Source: Thiobacillus sp. 65-1059 (GTDB taxonomy: Bacteria > Pseudomonadota > Gammaproteobacteria > Burkholderiales > Thiobacillaceae). From it: a stretch of DNA of 64,000 bases. The number at the start of each line of letters is the position of its first letter. The first letter of the stretch is position 1. The stretch spans positions 16,349 through 80,348 of the forward strand of contig MKUE01000123.1 in the NCBI GenBank assembly GCA_001897675.1. Reading direction: 5' to 3'. The notes under the pieces were generated by a model. It worked only from the letters and a program-made list of their open reading frames with translations. It did no database searches and was not told the DNA's origin. The translations under genes and the position numbers were made by a program. This document shows positions 1-7,203 of this stretch, piece after piece.

Positions 1-316
1 GCGTGATCGCCCCGTCCGCCGTGGTGGCGCCGAAGCCGACGCCCAGCTTGCCGCTGGCATGCGCGGCCAGCGCGTCGGCGCCCATGGCCTGGCACGACTC
101 GGCGCGGCACATCTGGAGGCGCCTGCGTCCCGGGGGCGTGCGGCGGAAATCGTGGTAGAAGCCGATCACGCCCTCGACCTCGGCGCGCGACACGTTATAT
201 GTCCTGGCCAGATCGGCGATGGCATGATCGGGGATGTAACCGAGTTGATCTTGCAGCCGGTGCAAGGCCGGCAGCAGGCCGGCCTGATCGCTGCGGGGGG
301 CGGATTCTTGAGACAT
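1..316 (-). CDS. fdsG: NAD-dependent formate dehydrogenase gamma subunit, partial
   Basis: The first 105 residues of a NuoE-like protein run off the left edge of the window. Read on the minus strand from the ATG at 316, it gives a helical N-terminus followed by the thioredoxin-like 2Fe-2S fold, with Cys70 and Cys75 in a C-x4-C arrangement (CRAESC). That is the first half of the NuoE/FdsG cluster motif. The family passes electrons between the molybdenum catalytic subunit and the NAD/FMN subunit of soluble formate dehydrogenase, the last step of C1 oxidation to CO2. A NuoE of complex I is possible, but the position divergent from a methanethiol oxidase operon, with its own sigma-54 promoter, favours FdsG. 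FdsB, FdsA and accessory genes should lie beyond the window edge. Confidence 0.8.
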   Translation of the reverse strand, partial: MSQESAPRSDQAGLLPALHRLQDQLGYIPDHAIADLARTYNVSRAEVEGVIGFYHDFRRTPPGRRRLQMCRAESCQAMGADALAAHASGKLGVGFGATTADGAIT

Positions 317-348
317 GGGAAACACCTGATAGGGATTACGCCGATATC

Positions 349-364
349 AGCAATACGCATGCCA
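349..364 (-). promoter_or_regulatory. sigma-54 promoter of fds operon
   Basis: On the minus strand the sequence reads TGGCATGCGTATTGCT. This matches the sigma-54 consensus TGGCAC-N5-TTGCW at the invariant GG (-24) and GC (-12) with correct spacing. The -12 element is about 35 nt upstream of the fdsG ATG, which implies a short leader. Confidence 0.8.
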
Positions 365-462
365 GCGCGCGCCCATCCCGGACGGATCAACAATTTCCAA
401 TATCAATCAACAGTTTGAAAAGCCATTTCCAGAAACCGGCATGATTCGCCCGGCCCAAAGGC

Positions 463-477
463 GTGACACTCTGTCAC
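463..477. promoter_or_regulatory. Upstream activator palindrome (site 1, fds/mtoX)
   Basis: GTGACACTCTGTCAC is an inverted repeat with perfect 6-bp arms and a 3-bp centre. Its exact reverse complement occurs at 28163-28177 between two other sigma-54 promoters. The site is about 100 bp from the fds -24 box and about 135 bp from the mtoX -24 box, typical for an enhancer-binding protein. Confidence 0.75.
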
Positions 478-509
478 GTCCGGCAGCATCCGGCGCGCAG
501 CCCAGATTC

Positions 510-524
510 GCGACATATTGTCAC
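510..524. promoter_or_regulatory. Upstream activator palindrome (site 2, fds/mtoX)
   Basis: GCGACATATTGTCAC is a second copy of the GTGACA-N3-TGTCAC element with one arm mismatch, centred 47 bp from site 1. Paired sites are common for activators that oligomerise. It ends 88 bp before the mtoX -24 element. Confidence 0.7.
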
Positions 525-612
525 GCCCCTGAAATCCAGTCCGTCCCGCACCGCATACGGGAAAACCCTGTGCGACACCTGTAATCGATTGATCCTAAAG
601 CAACAAAAACTT

Positions 613-628
613 TGGCATGGGAGTTGCT
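613..628 (+). promoter_or_regulatory. sigma-54 promoter of mtoX operon
   Basis: TGGCATGGGAGTTGCT matches the -24/-12 consensus with the invariant GG and GC at standard spacing. The expected transcription start near 640 leaves a leader of roughly 97 nt before the mtoX ATG. This leader is longer than at the other sigma-54 promoters of the window and could carry post-transcriptional control. Confidence 0.85.
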
Positions 629-736
629 ATAACGATGCGGAGTAGCTTCGTCCATCCCGGTCGTCACTCCGACTTCCGGAAACGCGGCTCCTATAGGCTT
701 TGATCAATGTTCTGTGGATTTTAAAAGGAGACTGAC

Positions 737-2125
737 ATGACTAAAGAAAACAACCGTTTTTCCATGAAAACCCTGGCGATCGCCGTTTCTGCCACTGTCG
801 CTTTGGGCGTTGCCGCCCTGCCCAGCCTCTCGCATGCCGACGAGACCTGCAACTCGCCCTTCACCCCGCTGATCAAGGGGCAGGAAGACCTCGTCTACGT
901 GTGGACACTGGGCGTGGAAGGCATCGGCGACGGTTCCGACAAGCTCGTCACCGTCGACGTCCGCCCCGGTTCCAAGACCTTCGGCAAGATCATTGCCACT
1001 CTCTCCACGGGCGACCGCGGCGAAGCGCACCACATGGGCTTCACCGACGACCGCCGCTACATGTGGGCGGGTGCGCTCGATTCGAACAAAATCTTCATCT
1101 TCGATATTCACAGCAACCCTGCCAAGCCCAAGCTGGTCAAGACGATCACCGACTTCGCCGAGAAGACCGGTTTCGTCGGCCCGCACACCTTCTACGCCCT
1201 GCCGGGCCGCATGCTGATCCAGGCGCTGTCCAACACCAAGGACCACGGCGGCCGCACCGGTCTGGTCGTCTACAACAACGACGGCGAGCTGATCAACACG
1301 ATCGACATGCCGACCGGCACCTTCAATGGCGTGTACGCCGACGGCTACGGCTACGATCTGGGCATCAACCCGCAGCAGAACGTGCTGTTGACCTCCAGCT
1401 TCACCGGCTGGAACAACTACATGATGGACATGGGCAAACTGGTCAAGGACCCCGAGGCGATGAAGCATTTCGGCAAGACCATGGCGATCTGGGACGCCAA
1501 GACCCTGAAGCCGAAGAAGGTCTTCGAAGTACCGGGTGCGCCGCTGGAAATCCGCTGGTCGCTGAAGGAGGGCGACAACTGGGCCGTTACCGCGGCTGCG
1601 CTGACCGGCAAGCTGTGGGTCGTCAAGCAGGACAGCAGCAAGGAATGGCAGGCCTATGACGTGGGCACCATCAAGACCGAAAGCCCCGTTCCATTGCCCG
1701 TCGACATCTCGCTCAGTGCCGACGGCAAGGGCTTGTGGGCCAACACCTTCCTGGATGGCGTGACACAGTACTGGGATTTCTCCAATCCCATGAAACCGAA
1801 GATGATCTACAAGAAAAAAATTGCCTCGCAGGTCAACATGGTGTCGCAATCCTTCGACGGCAAGCGTGTGTATTTCACCACTTCGCTGCTCGGCAACTGG
1901 GACAAGAAGGGCAAGGGTGACGAGCAACTCCTGAAGATGTACAACTGGGATGGCAAGAAACTTGCCGAAGTGTTCTCGATCGACTTCTACAAGGAAAAGC
2001 TCGGTCGCGCTCACCACATGAAGTTCCAGGCGATCAACCTGAAAGAGCTGCAGCCTCTCCAGGCCAGGCTCGACGGTGCAAGCACGCAGAACAAGCTTGC
2101 ATTGACCGATCTGTTGAGCAAATAA
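737..2125 (+). CDS. mtoX: Methanethiol oxidase (SBP56 family)
   Basis: This 462-residue protein has a typical Sec signal peptide (basic start, hydrophobic stretch about 11-28, cleavage likely after SHA at 33), followed by a selenium-binding-protein-56 beta-propeller. Bacterial SBP56 proteins of this type are periplasmic copper-dependent methanethiol oxidases that convert CH3SH and O2 to formaldehyde, H2S and H2O2. The two genes downstream, SCO and a MauG-like dihaem protein, are the neighbours known for mtoX in DMS- and methanethiol-degrading bacteria, which makes the assignment firm. An AAAAGGAG ribosome site precedes the ATG. The Fae-like gene downstream, the fds operon upstream and the H4MPT genes 25 kb away complete a route to CO2. 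Expression is probably driven by the sigma-54 promoter at 613. Confidence 0.93.
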   Translation: MTKENNRFSMKTLAIAVSATVALGVAALPSLSHADETCNSPFTPLIKGQEDLVYVWTLGVEGIGDGSDKLVTVDVRPGSKTFGKIIATLSTGDRGEAHHMGFTDDRRYMWAGALDSNKIFIFDIHSNPAKPKLVKTITDFAEKTGFVGPHTFYALPGRMLIQALSNTKDHGGRTGLVVYNNDGELINTIDMPTGTFNGVYADGYGYDLGINPQQNVLLTSSFTGWNNYMMDMGKLVKDPEAMKHFGKTMAIWDAKTLKPKKVFEVPGAPLEIRWSLKEGDNWAVTAAALTGKLWVVKQDSSKEWQAYDVGTIKTESPVPLPVDISLSADGKGLWANTFLDGVTQYWDFSNPMKPKMIYKKKIASQVNMVSQSFDGKRVYFTTSLLGNWDKKGKGDEQLLKMYNWDGKKLAEVFSIDFYKEKLGRAHHMKFQAINLKELQPLQARLDGASTQNKLALTDLLSK

Positions 2126-2141
2126 ACACCAAGAGGTTGTC

Positions 2142-2918
2142 ATGTCATACCAGAGTGCCAATATCGTGATACGGGCACTCCCCCCCCCCTCGCGGGGGGG
2201 GGGAGTTTTCAAGTCTCTTTTGTCTCTGCTGTTTCCGCTTTCCCTGGCCTGCGCCTCTCTGCCCAGCCATGCAGCCGCCGCCCCGGTCAAAGACCCCAAT
2301 GCAAGCGGCGAGCTGATTTTCGATTACGACATCCATCCGCCGGGAACCTATACCCTGCAAAAAATCCAGCACGCTGCCAGCGGTCAGGTTCTGGATACCG
2401 AGGGCCGCGTCCGTGCACTCGCCGATTCCTTTGGCGGCGGCAAGGTTACCCTGCTGTCTTTCATTTACTCCAGTTGCGCCGATCCCAACGGCTGCCCCTA
2501 CGCCTATACGGTGTTCCACCTGATCAAGAGCCGGATGGAACGCGAACAACCCCAGCTCACCGGCAAAACCCGGCTCGTCAGTCTCTCGTTCGATCCCGAG
2601 CGGGATACGCCCGAAGTGCTCAAGCTCTATGCCGGCGCGGATGCGAACGCCGCGAAGGGTATACAGTGGGATTTTCTGACGACGGCCTCGCTGCGCGAAC
2701 TGATTCCCATCCTGGACGCATACCGGCAGGATGTGTATTTCGATCTCGATCCCAAAACCGGGCAACCACTTGGGACCATGAGCCACGTATTGAAGGTCTT
2801 CCTGATAGATCGCGCCGGAGATGTGCGCGAAATCTATACAGCTTCATACTTGAACCCGGACGTCGTTTACAACGACATTCTGACTCTCCTTCTCGAAGAC
2901 GGGGCAGCACTGAAATGA
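2142..2918 (+). CDS. SCO1/SenC-family copper chaperone with atypical CX5C
   Basis: This 258-residue thioredoxin-fold SCO protein follows mtoX by 16 nt, with an AAGAGG ribosome site 5 nt before the ATG. A hydrophobic signal segment lies at about 26-46, unusually far from the start because the first 22 residues are encoded across a C10/G10 hairpin. The copper site would be Cys112, Cys118 and His215. The spacing is C-x5-C (CADPNGC) instead of the usual SCO C-x3-C. In characterised mto clusters the SCO protein is taken to load copper into MtoX. The stop overlaps the next start as ATGA, so the two genes are translationally coupled. The true start is uncertain: a TTG at 2220 just before the signal peptide is an alternative. 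Confidence 0.85.
   Translation: MSYQSANIVIRALPPPSRGGGVFKSLLSLLFPLSLACASLPSHAAAAPVKDPNASGELIFDYDIHPPGTYTLQKIQHAASGQVLDTEGRVRALADSFGGGKVTLLSFIYSSCADPNGCPYAYTVFHLIKSRMEREQPQLTGKTRLVSLSFDPERDTPEVLKLYAGADANAAKGIQWDFLTTASLRELIPILDAYRQDVYFDLDPKTGQPLGTMSHVLKVFLIDRAGDVREIYTASYLNPDVVYNDILTLLLEDGAALK
2177..2209 (+). terminator. C10/G10 hairpin with T-tract inside 5' end of SCO gene
   Basis: ACTC plus a run totalling ten C (2180-2189), a TCGC loop, ten G (2194-2203) and AGT form a perfect 13-bp stem, followed at once by TTTT. It is shaped like an intrinsic terminator or attenuator but sits in the reading frame 35 nt after the SCO ATG. It could lower SCO/MauG expression relative to mtoX. The homopolymer runs are also prone to slippage. 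Confidence 0.65.
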
Positions 2919-4111
2919 AAAACATCCTTTTGATCGGACTCGCGACCGCGGGTCTATTGCTCCCGCTCGCCATCTCGGCCGGCACCCCCATCAACCCGAC
3001 GCCTCCGCTGGGCCTGCCCCCGCTGTTCATTCCCGAGGCCAACCCGCTGACCCAGGAAAAGATCGATCTGGGCCGGAAACTCTTCATGGATCGCCGCCTG
3101 TCGCACAACAACGTCATGTCGTGCGCCATGTGCCATGTCCCCGAACAGGGTTTCACCTCGCACGAACTGGGAGCCGCCATCGGTCTGCAGGGACGCAGCC
3201 TTCGCCGGAACTCGCCCGCCATGTACAACGTCGGCTACCAGCGCAGCCTGTTCCATGAAGGCCGCGAACTCCATCTCGAGGATCAGGTCTGGGCACCGCT
3301 GCTCGCCAAGAACGAGATGAACATGCCGTCCATCGGCTACGTCGTCGAGAAGATCAAGATGATGCCCGAATACAAAGGGCGGTTCGAGGCCGCTTTCGGC
3401 GGCGAAGCGACGGCCGAGCGCATCGGATTCGCCCTGGCGAGCTACCAGCGCGCCATGGTGTCGGGAAATTCCCGCTTCGACCGCTGGTATTACGGCGGCG
3501 AGAAGAATGCGCTCAACGCCAGGGAGCAGCGAGGATTCGAAGTATTCCGCGGCAAGGGAAGCTGCATCGCCTGCCATACCGTCGGGGAGAAGCACGCCCT
3601 CTTCACCGACCACAAGTTCTACAACACGGGACACGGCTGGCAACGCAGCATGGCTCCGGCAAAGACCACTTACAAAGTACAGCTTGCGCCGGGGGTTTTC
3701 GTGGACGTAAGCGACGAACAACTGGACGACTTCGAGAAACCGCTGCCCGACGTCGGACGCTACGAGGTCACGCTCGATCCCAAGGATCGCTGGGCGTACA
3801 AGACCCCCTCCCTACGCAACGTCGCCATCACCGCACCCTACATGCACGATGGTGCTTTCTCCACCCTGGAGGCGGTCGTCGAGTTCTACAACAAGGGCGG
3901 CGTGGACAACCCCGACAAATCTCCCCTGATCTTTCCGCTCAATCTGACGGAAGTAGAAAAGGCGGATCTCGTCGCGTTCATGAAGACCCTGACCGGAGAC
4001 AATATCGACGCGCTGGCGCGTGACGCTCGCCGGGAGCGCGAGAACTATCCCGTACCGAAGCAGGATCCGAGCGATTCCTACATGGAGAGCATCGGCAACA
4101 GCCGTCCCTGA
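2915..4111 (+). CDS. MauG-like dihaem cytochrome c peroxidase
   Basis: This 398-residue exported protein has a signal peptide at about 1-21 and two c-type haem sites, CAMCH (70-74) and CIACH (217-221), the layout of the bacterial cytochrome c peroxidase/MauG family. The ATG overlaps the SCO stop by 4 nt. In known methanethiol oxidase clusters a mauG homologue lies beside mtoX and has been proposed to process a protein-derived cofactor. Removal of the H2O2 made by MtoX is an equally plausible role. It would act in the periplasm. The sequence does not distinguish MauG-type maturation from peroxidase activity. Confidence 0.88.
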   Translation: MKNILLIGLATAGLLLPLAISAGTPINPTPPLGLPPLFIPEANPLTQEKIDLGRKLFMDRRLSHNNVMSCAMCHVPEQGFTSHELGAAIGLQGRSLRRNSPAMYNVGYQRSLFHEGRELHLEDQVWAPLLAKNEMNMPSIGYVVEKIKMMPEYKGRFEAAFGGEATAERIGFALASYQRAMVSGNSRFDRWYYGGEKNALNAREQRGFEVFRGKGSCIACHTVGEKHALFTDHKFYNTGHGWQRSMAPAKTTYKVQLAPGVFVDVSDEQLDDFEKPLPDVGRYEVTLDPKDRWAYKTPSLRNVAITAPYMHDGAFSTLEAVVEFYNKGGVDNPDKSPLIFPLNLTEVEKADLVAFMKTLTGDNIDALARDARRERENYPVPKQDPSDSYMESIGNSRP

Positions 4112-4174
4112 ACGGCGGCAACCGGCCCGGCTCACCCAGAAGCCTTTGCGCCTCGCGCCCGAACCGCACCGTGT

Positions 4175-4200
4175 CCGCGGCCCCCATGGCCGCGGTCCAT
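4175..4200 (+). terminator. Intercistronic hairpin between mauG-like and fae-like genes
   Basis: CCGCGGCC, loop CCCAT and GGCCGCGG form a perfect 8-bp stem, followed by TCCATTTTG. The T-run is short, so this may be a partial terminator or an mRNA-stabilising element within the mto operon. Confidence 0.5.
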
Positions 4201-4217
4201 TTTGTAAAGGGAACCCC

Positions 4218-4751
4218 ATGAACAAAATCGTTTTCAAGACCGGCGAGGCCACCGTTCTGGCCGGGGAAGGCCAGTACACCGACGCCATGCCGGAAATCCT
4301 CATCGGCAGCGTGGACGGCCCCGTGGGGCACGCCTTCGCCAACATGATGGGGCAGACCGCCGGCCATACCCGCATGTTCGCCATCCGCGCCTGCAACCAG
4401 CAGGTGCGCCCCGCCACGCTGATGGTGCCCAAGGTCACCATGAAAAGCATGGCCTACGTGGACCTGTTCGGCGGCACCGTGCAGGCCGCCACCGCCGACG
4501 CCGTGCTGGACTGCGTCATCGACGGCACCCTGCCGCGGGATCAGGCCAACGACCTGTGCATCGTCAGCCTGGTGTGGATCGACCCGCGCTGCGCCAGCGA
4601 CCCCAAGCTGGACCACAAGGATCTCTACCGCACCAACTACGAGGCCACCAAACTGGCAATCAAGCGCGCCCTCGGCGACGAGCCCTCCATCGATGAGCTC
4701 ATCGCCAACCGCCACGCGATCACGCACGACATGTACGACCCGACGGCCTGA
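4218..4751 (+). CDS. Fae-like protein lacking the catalytic histidine
   Basis: This 177-residue homologue of formaldehyde-activating enzyme lies 106 nt downstream of the mto genes. Genuine Fae condenses formaldehyde with H4MPT and uses an active-site histidine in the [12 protein letters not shown] region, present as His22 in the second copy at 34327. Aligning the two copies without gaps over the following glycine-rich stretch puts Met24 at that place. The protein therefore resembles the Fae paralogues of unknown function found in other methylotrophs. Its position suggests a role tied to formaldehyde released by MtoX, perhaps binding or sensing, but catalysis should not be assumed. A GTAAAGG ribosome site supports the start. 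Confidence 0.8.
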   Translation: MNKIVFKTGEATVLAGEGQYTDAMPEILIGSVDGPVGHAFANMMGQTAGHTRMFAIRACNQQVRPATLMVPKVTMKSMAYVDLFGGTVQAATADAVLDCVIDGTLPRDQANDLCIVSLVWIDPRCASDPKLDHKDLYRTNYEATKLAIKRALGDEPSIDELIANRHAITHDMYDPTA

Positions 4752-4788
4752 GCGCCGCGCCGGCCGCGCAGTATCCCGCTGCCGGCCA

Positions 4789-4806
4789 AGTATTTTCCCC
4801 AATAGG
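4789..4806. promoter_or_regulatory. Candidate FixJ/NarL-type regulator element
   Basis: AGTATTTTCCCCAATAGG lies about 90 nt before the small ferredoxin gene. Related GTA-n-TTTCCC-like elements lie at 13438 and 18279, the latter upstream of the osmC-lpd operon, near genes for two FixJ-type response regulators. The similarity was judged by eye only. Confidence 0.35.
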
Positions 4807-4893
4807 CATTCCCCCGCCCAGGTCCAAGAATGCGCGGGGTGCCCGACGATGGGCGGGAACCCATTCCATTCACCAGAGAAAGAGGAAAACACC

Positions 4894-5076
4894 ATGAAAG
4901 TTGTTTGGGACGACCAAGCCTGCTGCCACAACGGCAATTGCGTAAAAACCCTGCCTGAAGTATTCAAGGTGGAAAACGGCCAGTTCCTGATCCAGCCGCA
5001 AAACGCCAGCGAGCAGCAGGTGCGGCAGGTGGTGGCCGCCTGCCCGGCCAAGGCTCTGCGCATCGAGGCCAGCTGA
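4894..5076 (+). CDS. Small divergent 4Fe-4S ferredoxin (YjdI/Fer4_19 type)
   Basis: This 60-residue protein has cysteines at 10, 11, 16 and 50 in the pattern of divergent mono-cluster ferredoxins (short C-x5-C near the N-terminus, ACP near the C-terminus). An AGAGG ribosome site precedes the ATG. The family transfers single electrons, but its partners are mostly unknown. It opens a plus-strand series of genes containing a Nif11-like protein and an acyl-CoA-dehydrogenase-family flavoprotein, so a role as electron carrier for that flavoprotein or for the nearby membrane monooxygenase is possible. Confidence 0.8.
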   Translation: MKVVWDDQACCHNGNCVKTLPEVFKVENGQFLIQPQNASEQQVRQVVAACPAKALRIEAS

Positions 5077-5279
5077 CCCGGAAGGCGCGCCGGCCATGCG
5101 TACAATTACGCATGGCCGGGCGTAGACATTCGGATTATCTTGAACGCGCGAGGTCGGTAGAGTCTCCCCCACATCCCCGCAACACGGGGATTGCCGCAGC
5201 GGGATCGCCCGCGCGGACGGGGTCCGGGCCCGCAGTGGGCTCGGCAGTACTGTAAATGTGGGGTACACAGGAGATCGAC

Positions 5280-5558
5280 ATGCTCAAAACCGCCTTGGAA
5301 CGGGACCAGCTGGCCCGTCCGTTCGAAAAATCCATCAAGCAGTTTGGCGAGGTCGTGATGAACGACCAGAGCCTGCTGGCCAAGCTCGACCAGACGCCGG
5401 ACAAGGAAAGCTTCATCCAGCTCTATCGCGGCCTCGCCGCGGACCAGGGCATCCACTTCTCGCGGGACGATTTGCTCGTTGCCGTCCAGGAACAGAAGCA
5501 GGGCAGCAACTGGGTCATCCCCAGGGCGGTGCTGCGCATGATCGCAGACCGGTTTTAA
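5280..5558 (+). CDS. Nif11-like small protein
   Basis: This 92-residue acidic protein has the helical pattern of Nif11/nitrile-hydratase-leader domains at about 20-65: a conserved aromatic-rich helix, then a short segment with a Gly-Ile-His-Phe-Ser turn. Nif11 domains occur as stand-alone proteins near nitrogenase genes and as leader regions of RiPP precursors. There is no obvious double-glycine cleavage site or Cys/Ser/Thr-rich core after the domain, and no RiPP maturase lies nearby, so a stand-alone role is more likely. An AGGAG ribosome site precedes the ATG. The 203 nt upstream carry no other gene that I can support. Confidence 0.5.
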   Translation: MLKTALERDQLARPFEKSIKQFGEVVMNDQSLLAKLDQTPDKESFIQLYRGLAADQGIHFSRDDLLVAVQEQKQGSNWVIPRAVLRMIADRF

Positions 5559-5569
5559 GGGGGAACGAC

Positions 5570-5872
5570 ATGAGCGACGAAATCAAGACCAACACCGGCC
5601 GCGTCATGGGCTACTGGGACGGCAAGCAAGCTGCCGAACTGATGTCCGAACTGGCCAACATCCGCCAGCAGATGCTCAAGGAAGGCAGCCAGGACAAGCT
5701 CATCGCCCGGGAAATGCCGCACCGCGATCAACTTCCCGAGGACTTGCACAACTTCAAGGCTTATCATATCTGGGGTTGCGACGCCGGCGGCAACTGCGTA
5801 GTGGGAACCAATGCAAACCGTATCGAGCCAATACAAAAAGTACGAAGCTTCTCGCTCATCGAGCATCATTGA
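5570..5872 (+). CDS. Conserved-looking 100-residue protein of unknown function
   Basis: I do not recognise this protein. It starts 11 nt after the Nif11-like gene with an AAGGGGG ribosome site. It has an amphipathic helical first half (about 18-45) and a short segment with Cys70 and Cys76 in a G-C-D-A-G-G-N-C context, then a basic tail ending in two histidines. The paired cysteines could bind a metal or form a disulfide. Tight spacing suggests joint expression with the Nif11-like protein and the ferredoxin. There is no signal peptide or membrane segment. Confidence 0.55.
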   Translation: MSDEIKTNTGRVMGYWDGKQAAELMSELANIRQQMLKEGSQDKLIAREMPHRDQLPEDLHNFKAYHIWGCDAGGNCVVGTNANRIEPIQKVRSFSLIEHH

Positions 5873-5979
5873 TCGCGGGCGGCGCCTCCACCCCGGCCCC
5901 TCAAACAGGCCGGGGTGAAGGCATTGGCCGACCACTCCAAACTCGCCGCCCGGCGCGGCCTCATGCAGGAGGACTGCCC

Positions 5980-7191
5980 ATGCAGGTGAAATCGATACGC
6001 GATCGGGTTGCCGACAGGGCGTCGACAGGCGCCGGGCAACACCTCGAAGCCCTGCTGCACAAGGCTCAGGAGATTGCCCGGGAGGTGGTGTCGCCCACGA
6101 CCGAAGCGGTGGACCGCGACGCACGCTGGCCGGAGGCCGGCATTCGCGCGCTGCAACAGGCGGGATTCGGCGGCCTGGTGGTGCCTGCGGCCTATGGCGG
6201 CAAGGGCCACGGCCTGCTGGCCCTGGCCCGGGTGTGCGAAGTGCTGGGCCAGGAGTGCGCCTCCACCGCCATCTGCTTCGGCATGCACAGCGTGGGCGCA
6301 TCGGTGATCTCGGCCAATGCCACCCCGGACCAGCAGGTCCGCTTTCTGGCCCCCATTTGCGAAGGCCGGCACATCACCACCCTGTCCCTGAGCGAGGCGG
6401 GCACCGGCGCTCATTTCTACCTGCCCCAGACCAGCCTGGAATCCCTGAGTGCCGAGCGCTACAGCCTGACCGGGACCAAGACCTTCGTCACCAACGGCGG
6501 CCACGCGGATTCCTATGTGGTGTCGGCGGTGGCGGCGGACCCGGACGCGCCGGTGGGGCAGTTCTCCTGCATCGTGGTGCCCGCCGACGCATCCGGCCTG
6601 AAATGGGGGCAGCCCTGGGATGGCCTCGGGATGCGCGGCAATTCCTCGCGTTCCATGGAACTGCACGGGGTGGAGGTGCCGCACAGCAACCTGCTGGGCA
6701 AGGAAGGCGACCAGATCTGGTACATCTTCAACGTGGTGACGCCCTACTTCCTGATGGCCATGGCAGGCACCTTCCTGGGCGTGGCCACCACCGCCCTGGA
6801 TGAGGCGCGCAAGCACCTCATGCGCCGCTATCACGCCCATACCGGTTCCAGCCTGGCCCAGACCTCGGTGCTGCAGCATCGCCTCGGCACCCTGTGGGGC
6901 ATGCTCGAACGCACCCGCAGGCTCACCTACCATGCCGCCGCCAGCTTCGACGCCGGCGAGCCCGACGCCCTGATGGCGGTGATGGCGGCCAAGGTGGAGG
7001 TGGCCGACTGCGCCGTGGCGATGGTCAATGAGGCCATGACCCTGTGCGGCGGCATCGGATACCGCAGCGGCTCGCGTCTGCACCGGCTGCTGCGGGATGC
7101 CCGCGCCGCCCATCTGATGTCCCCCACCACCGATATCCTGCGCGTGTGGATCGGCCGTGCTCTGATGGGCCAGCCCCTACTCACGGACTGA
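5980..7191 (+). CDS. Acyl-CoA dehydrogenase-family flavoprotein, atypical active site
   Basis: This 403-residue FAD protein has the full family architecture: N-terminal helical domain, central beta-domain (residues about 140-240, with TNGGHADSY), and a C-terminal helical domain with CGGIGYR and RDAR motifs. The usual YEGT signature, which carries the catalytic glutamate in many members, is replaced here by SPTTD. The base may lie elsewhere, as in isovaleryl-CoA dehydrogenases, or the protein may be one of the flavin oxygenase/oxidase relatives (DszC- or SfnB-like), some of which act on sulfur compounds. An AGGAGG site precedes the ATG, so a longer upstream start is rejected. It is followed after 12 nt by a sensor kinase. 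Confidence 0.75.
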   Translation: MQVKSIRDRVADRASTGAGQHLEALLHKAQEIAREVVSPTTEAVDRDARWPEAGIRALQQAGFGGLVVPAAYGGKGHGLLALARVCEVLGQECASTAICFGMHSVGASVISANATPDQQVRFLAPICEGRHITTLSLSEAGTGAHFYLPQTSLESLSAERYSLTGTKTFVTNGGHADSYVVSAVAADPDAPVGQFSCIVVPADASGLKWGQPWDGLGMRGNSSRSMELHGVEVPHSNLLGKEGDQIWYIFNVVTPYFLMAMAGTFLGVATTALDEARKHLMRRYHAHTGSSLAQTSVLQHRLGTLWGMLERTRRLTYHAAASFDAGEPDALMAVMAAKVEVADCAVAMVNEAMTLCGGIGYRSGSRLHRLLRDARAAHLMSPTTDILRVWIGRALMGQPLLTD

Positions 7192-7203
7192 GTCTGACGA
7201 GCC

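Noticed and set aside
704..2299. 531-codon minus-strand open frame opposite mtoX
   Set aside because: It runs antisense to a clearly recognised gene, has no family resemblance and no ribosome site; it is a by-product of GC-rich codon use.
5280..5872. RiPP precursor cluster based on the Nif11-like domain
   Set aside because: No double-glycine leader end, no Cys/Ser/Thr-rich core after the Nif11 domain and no maturation enzyme or transporter beside it.
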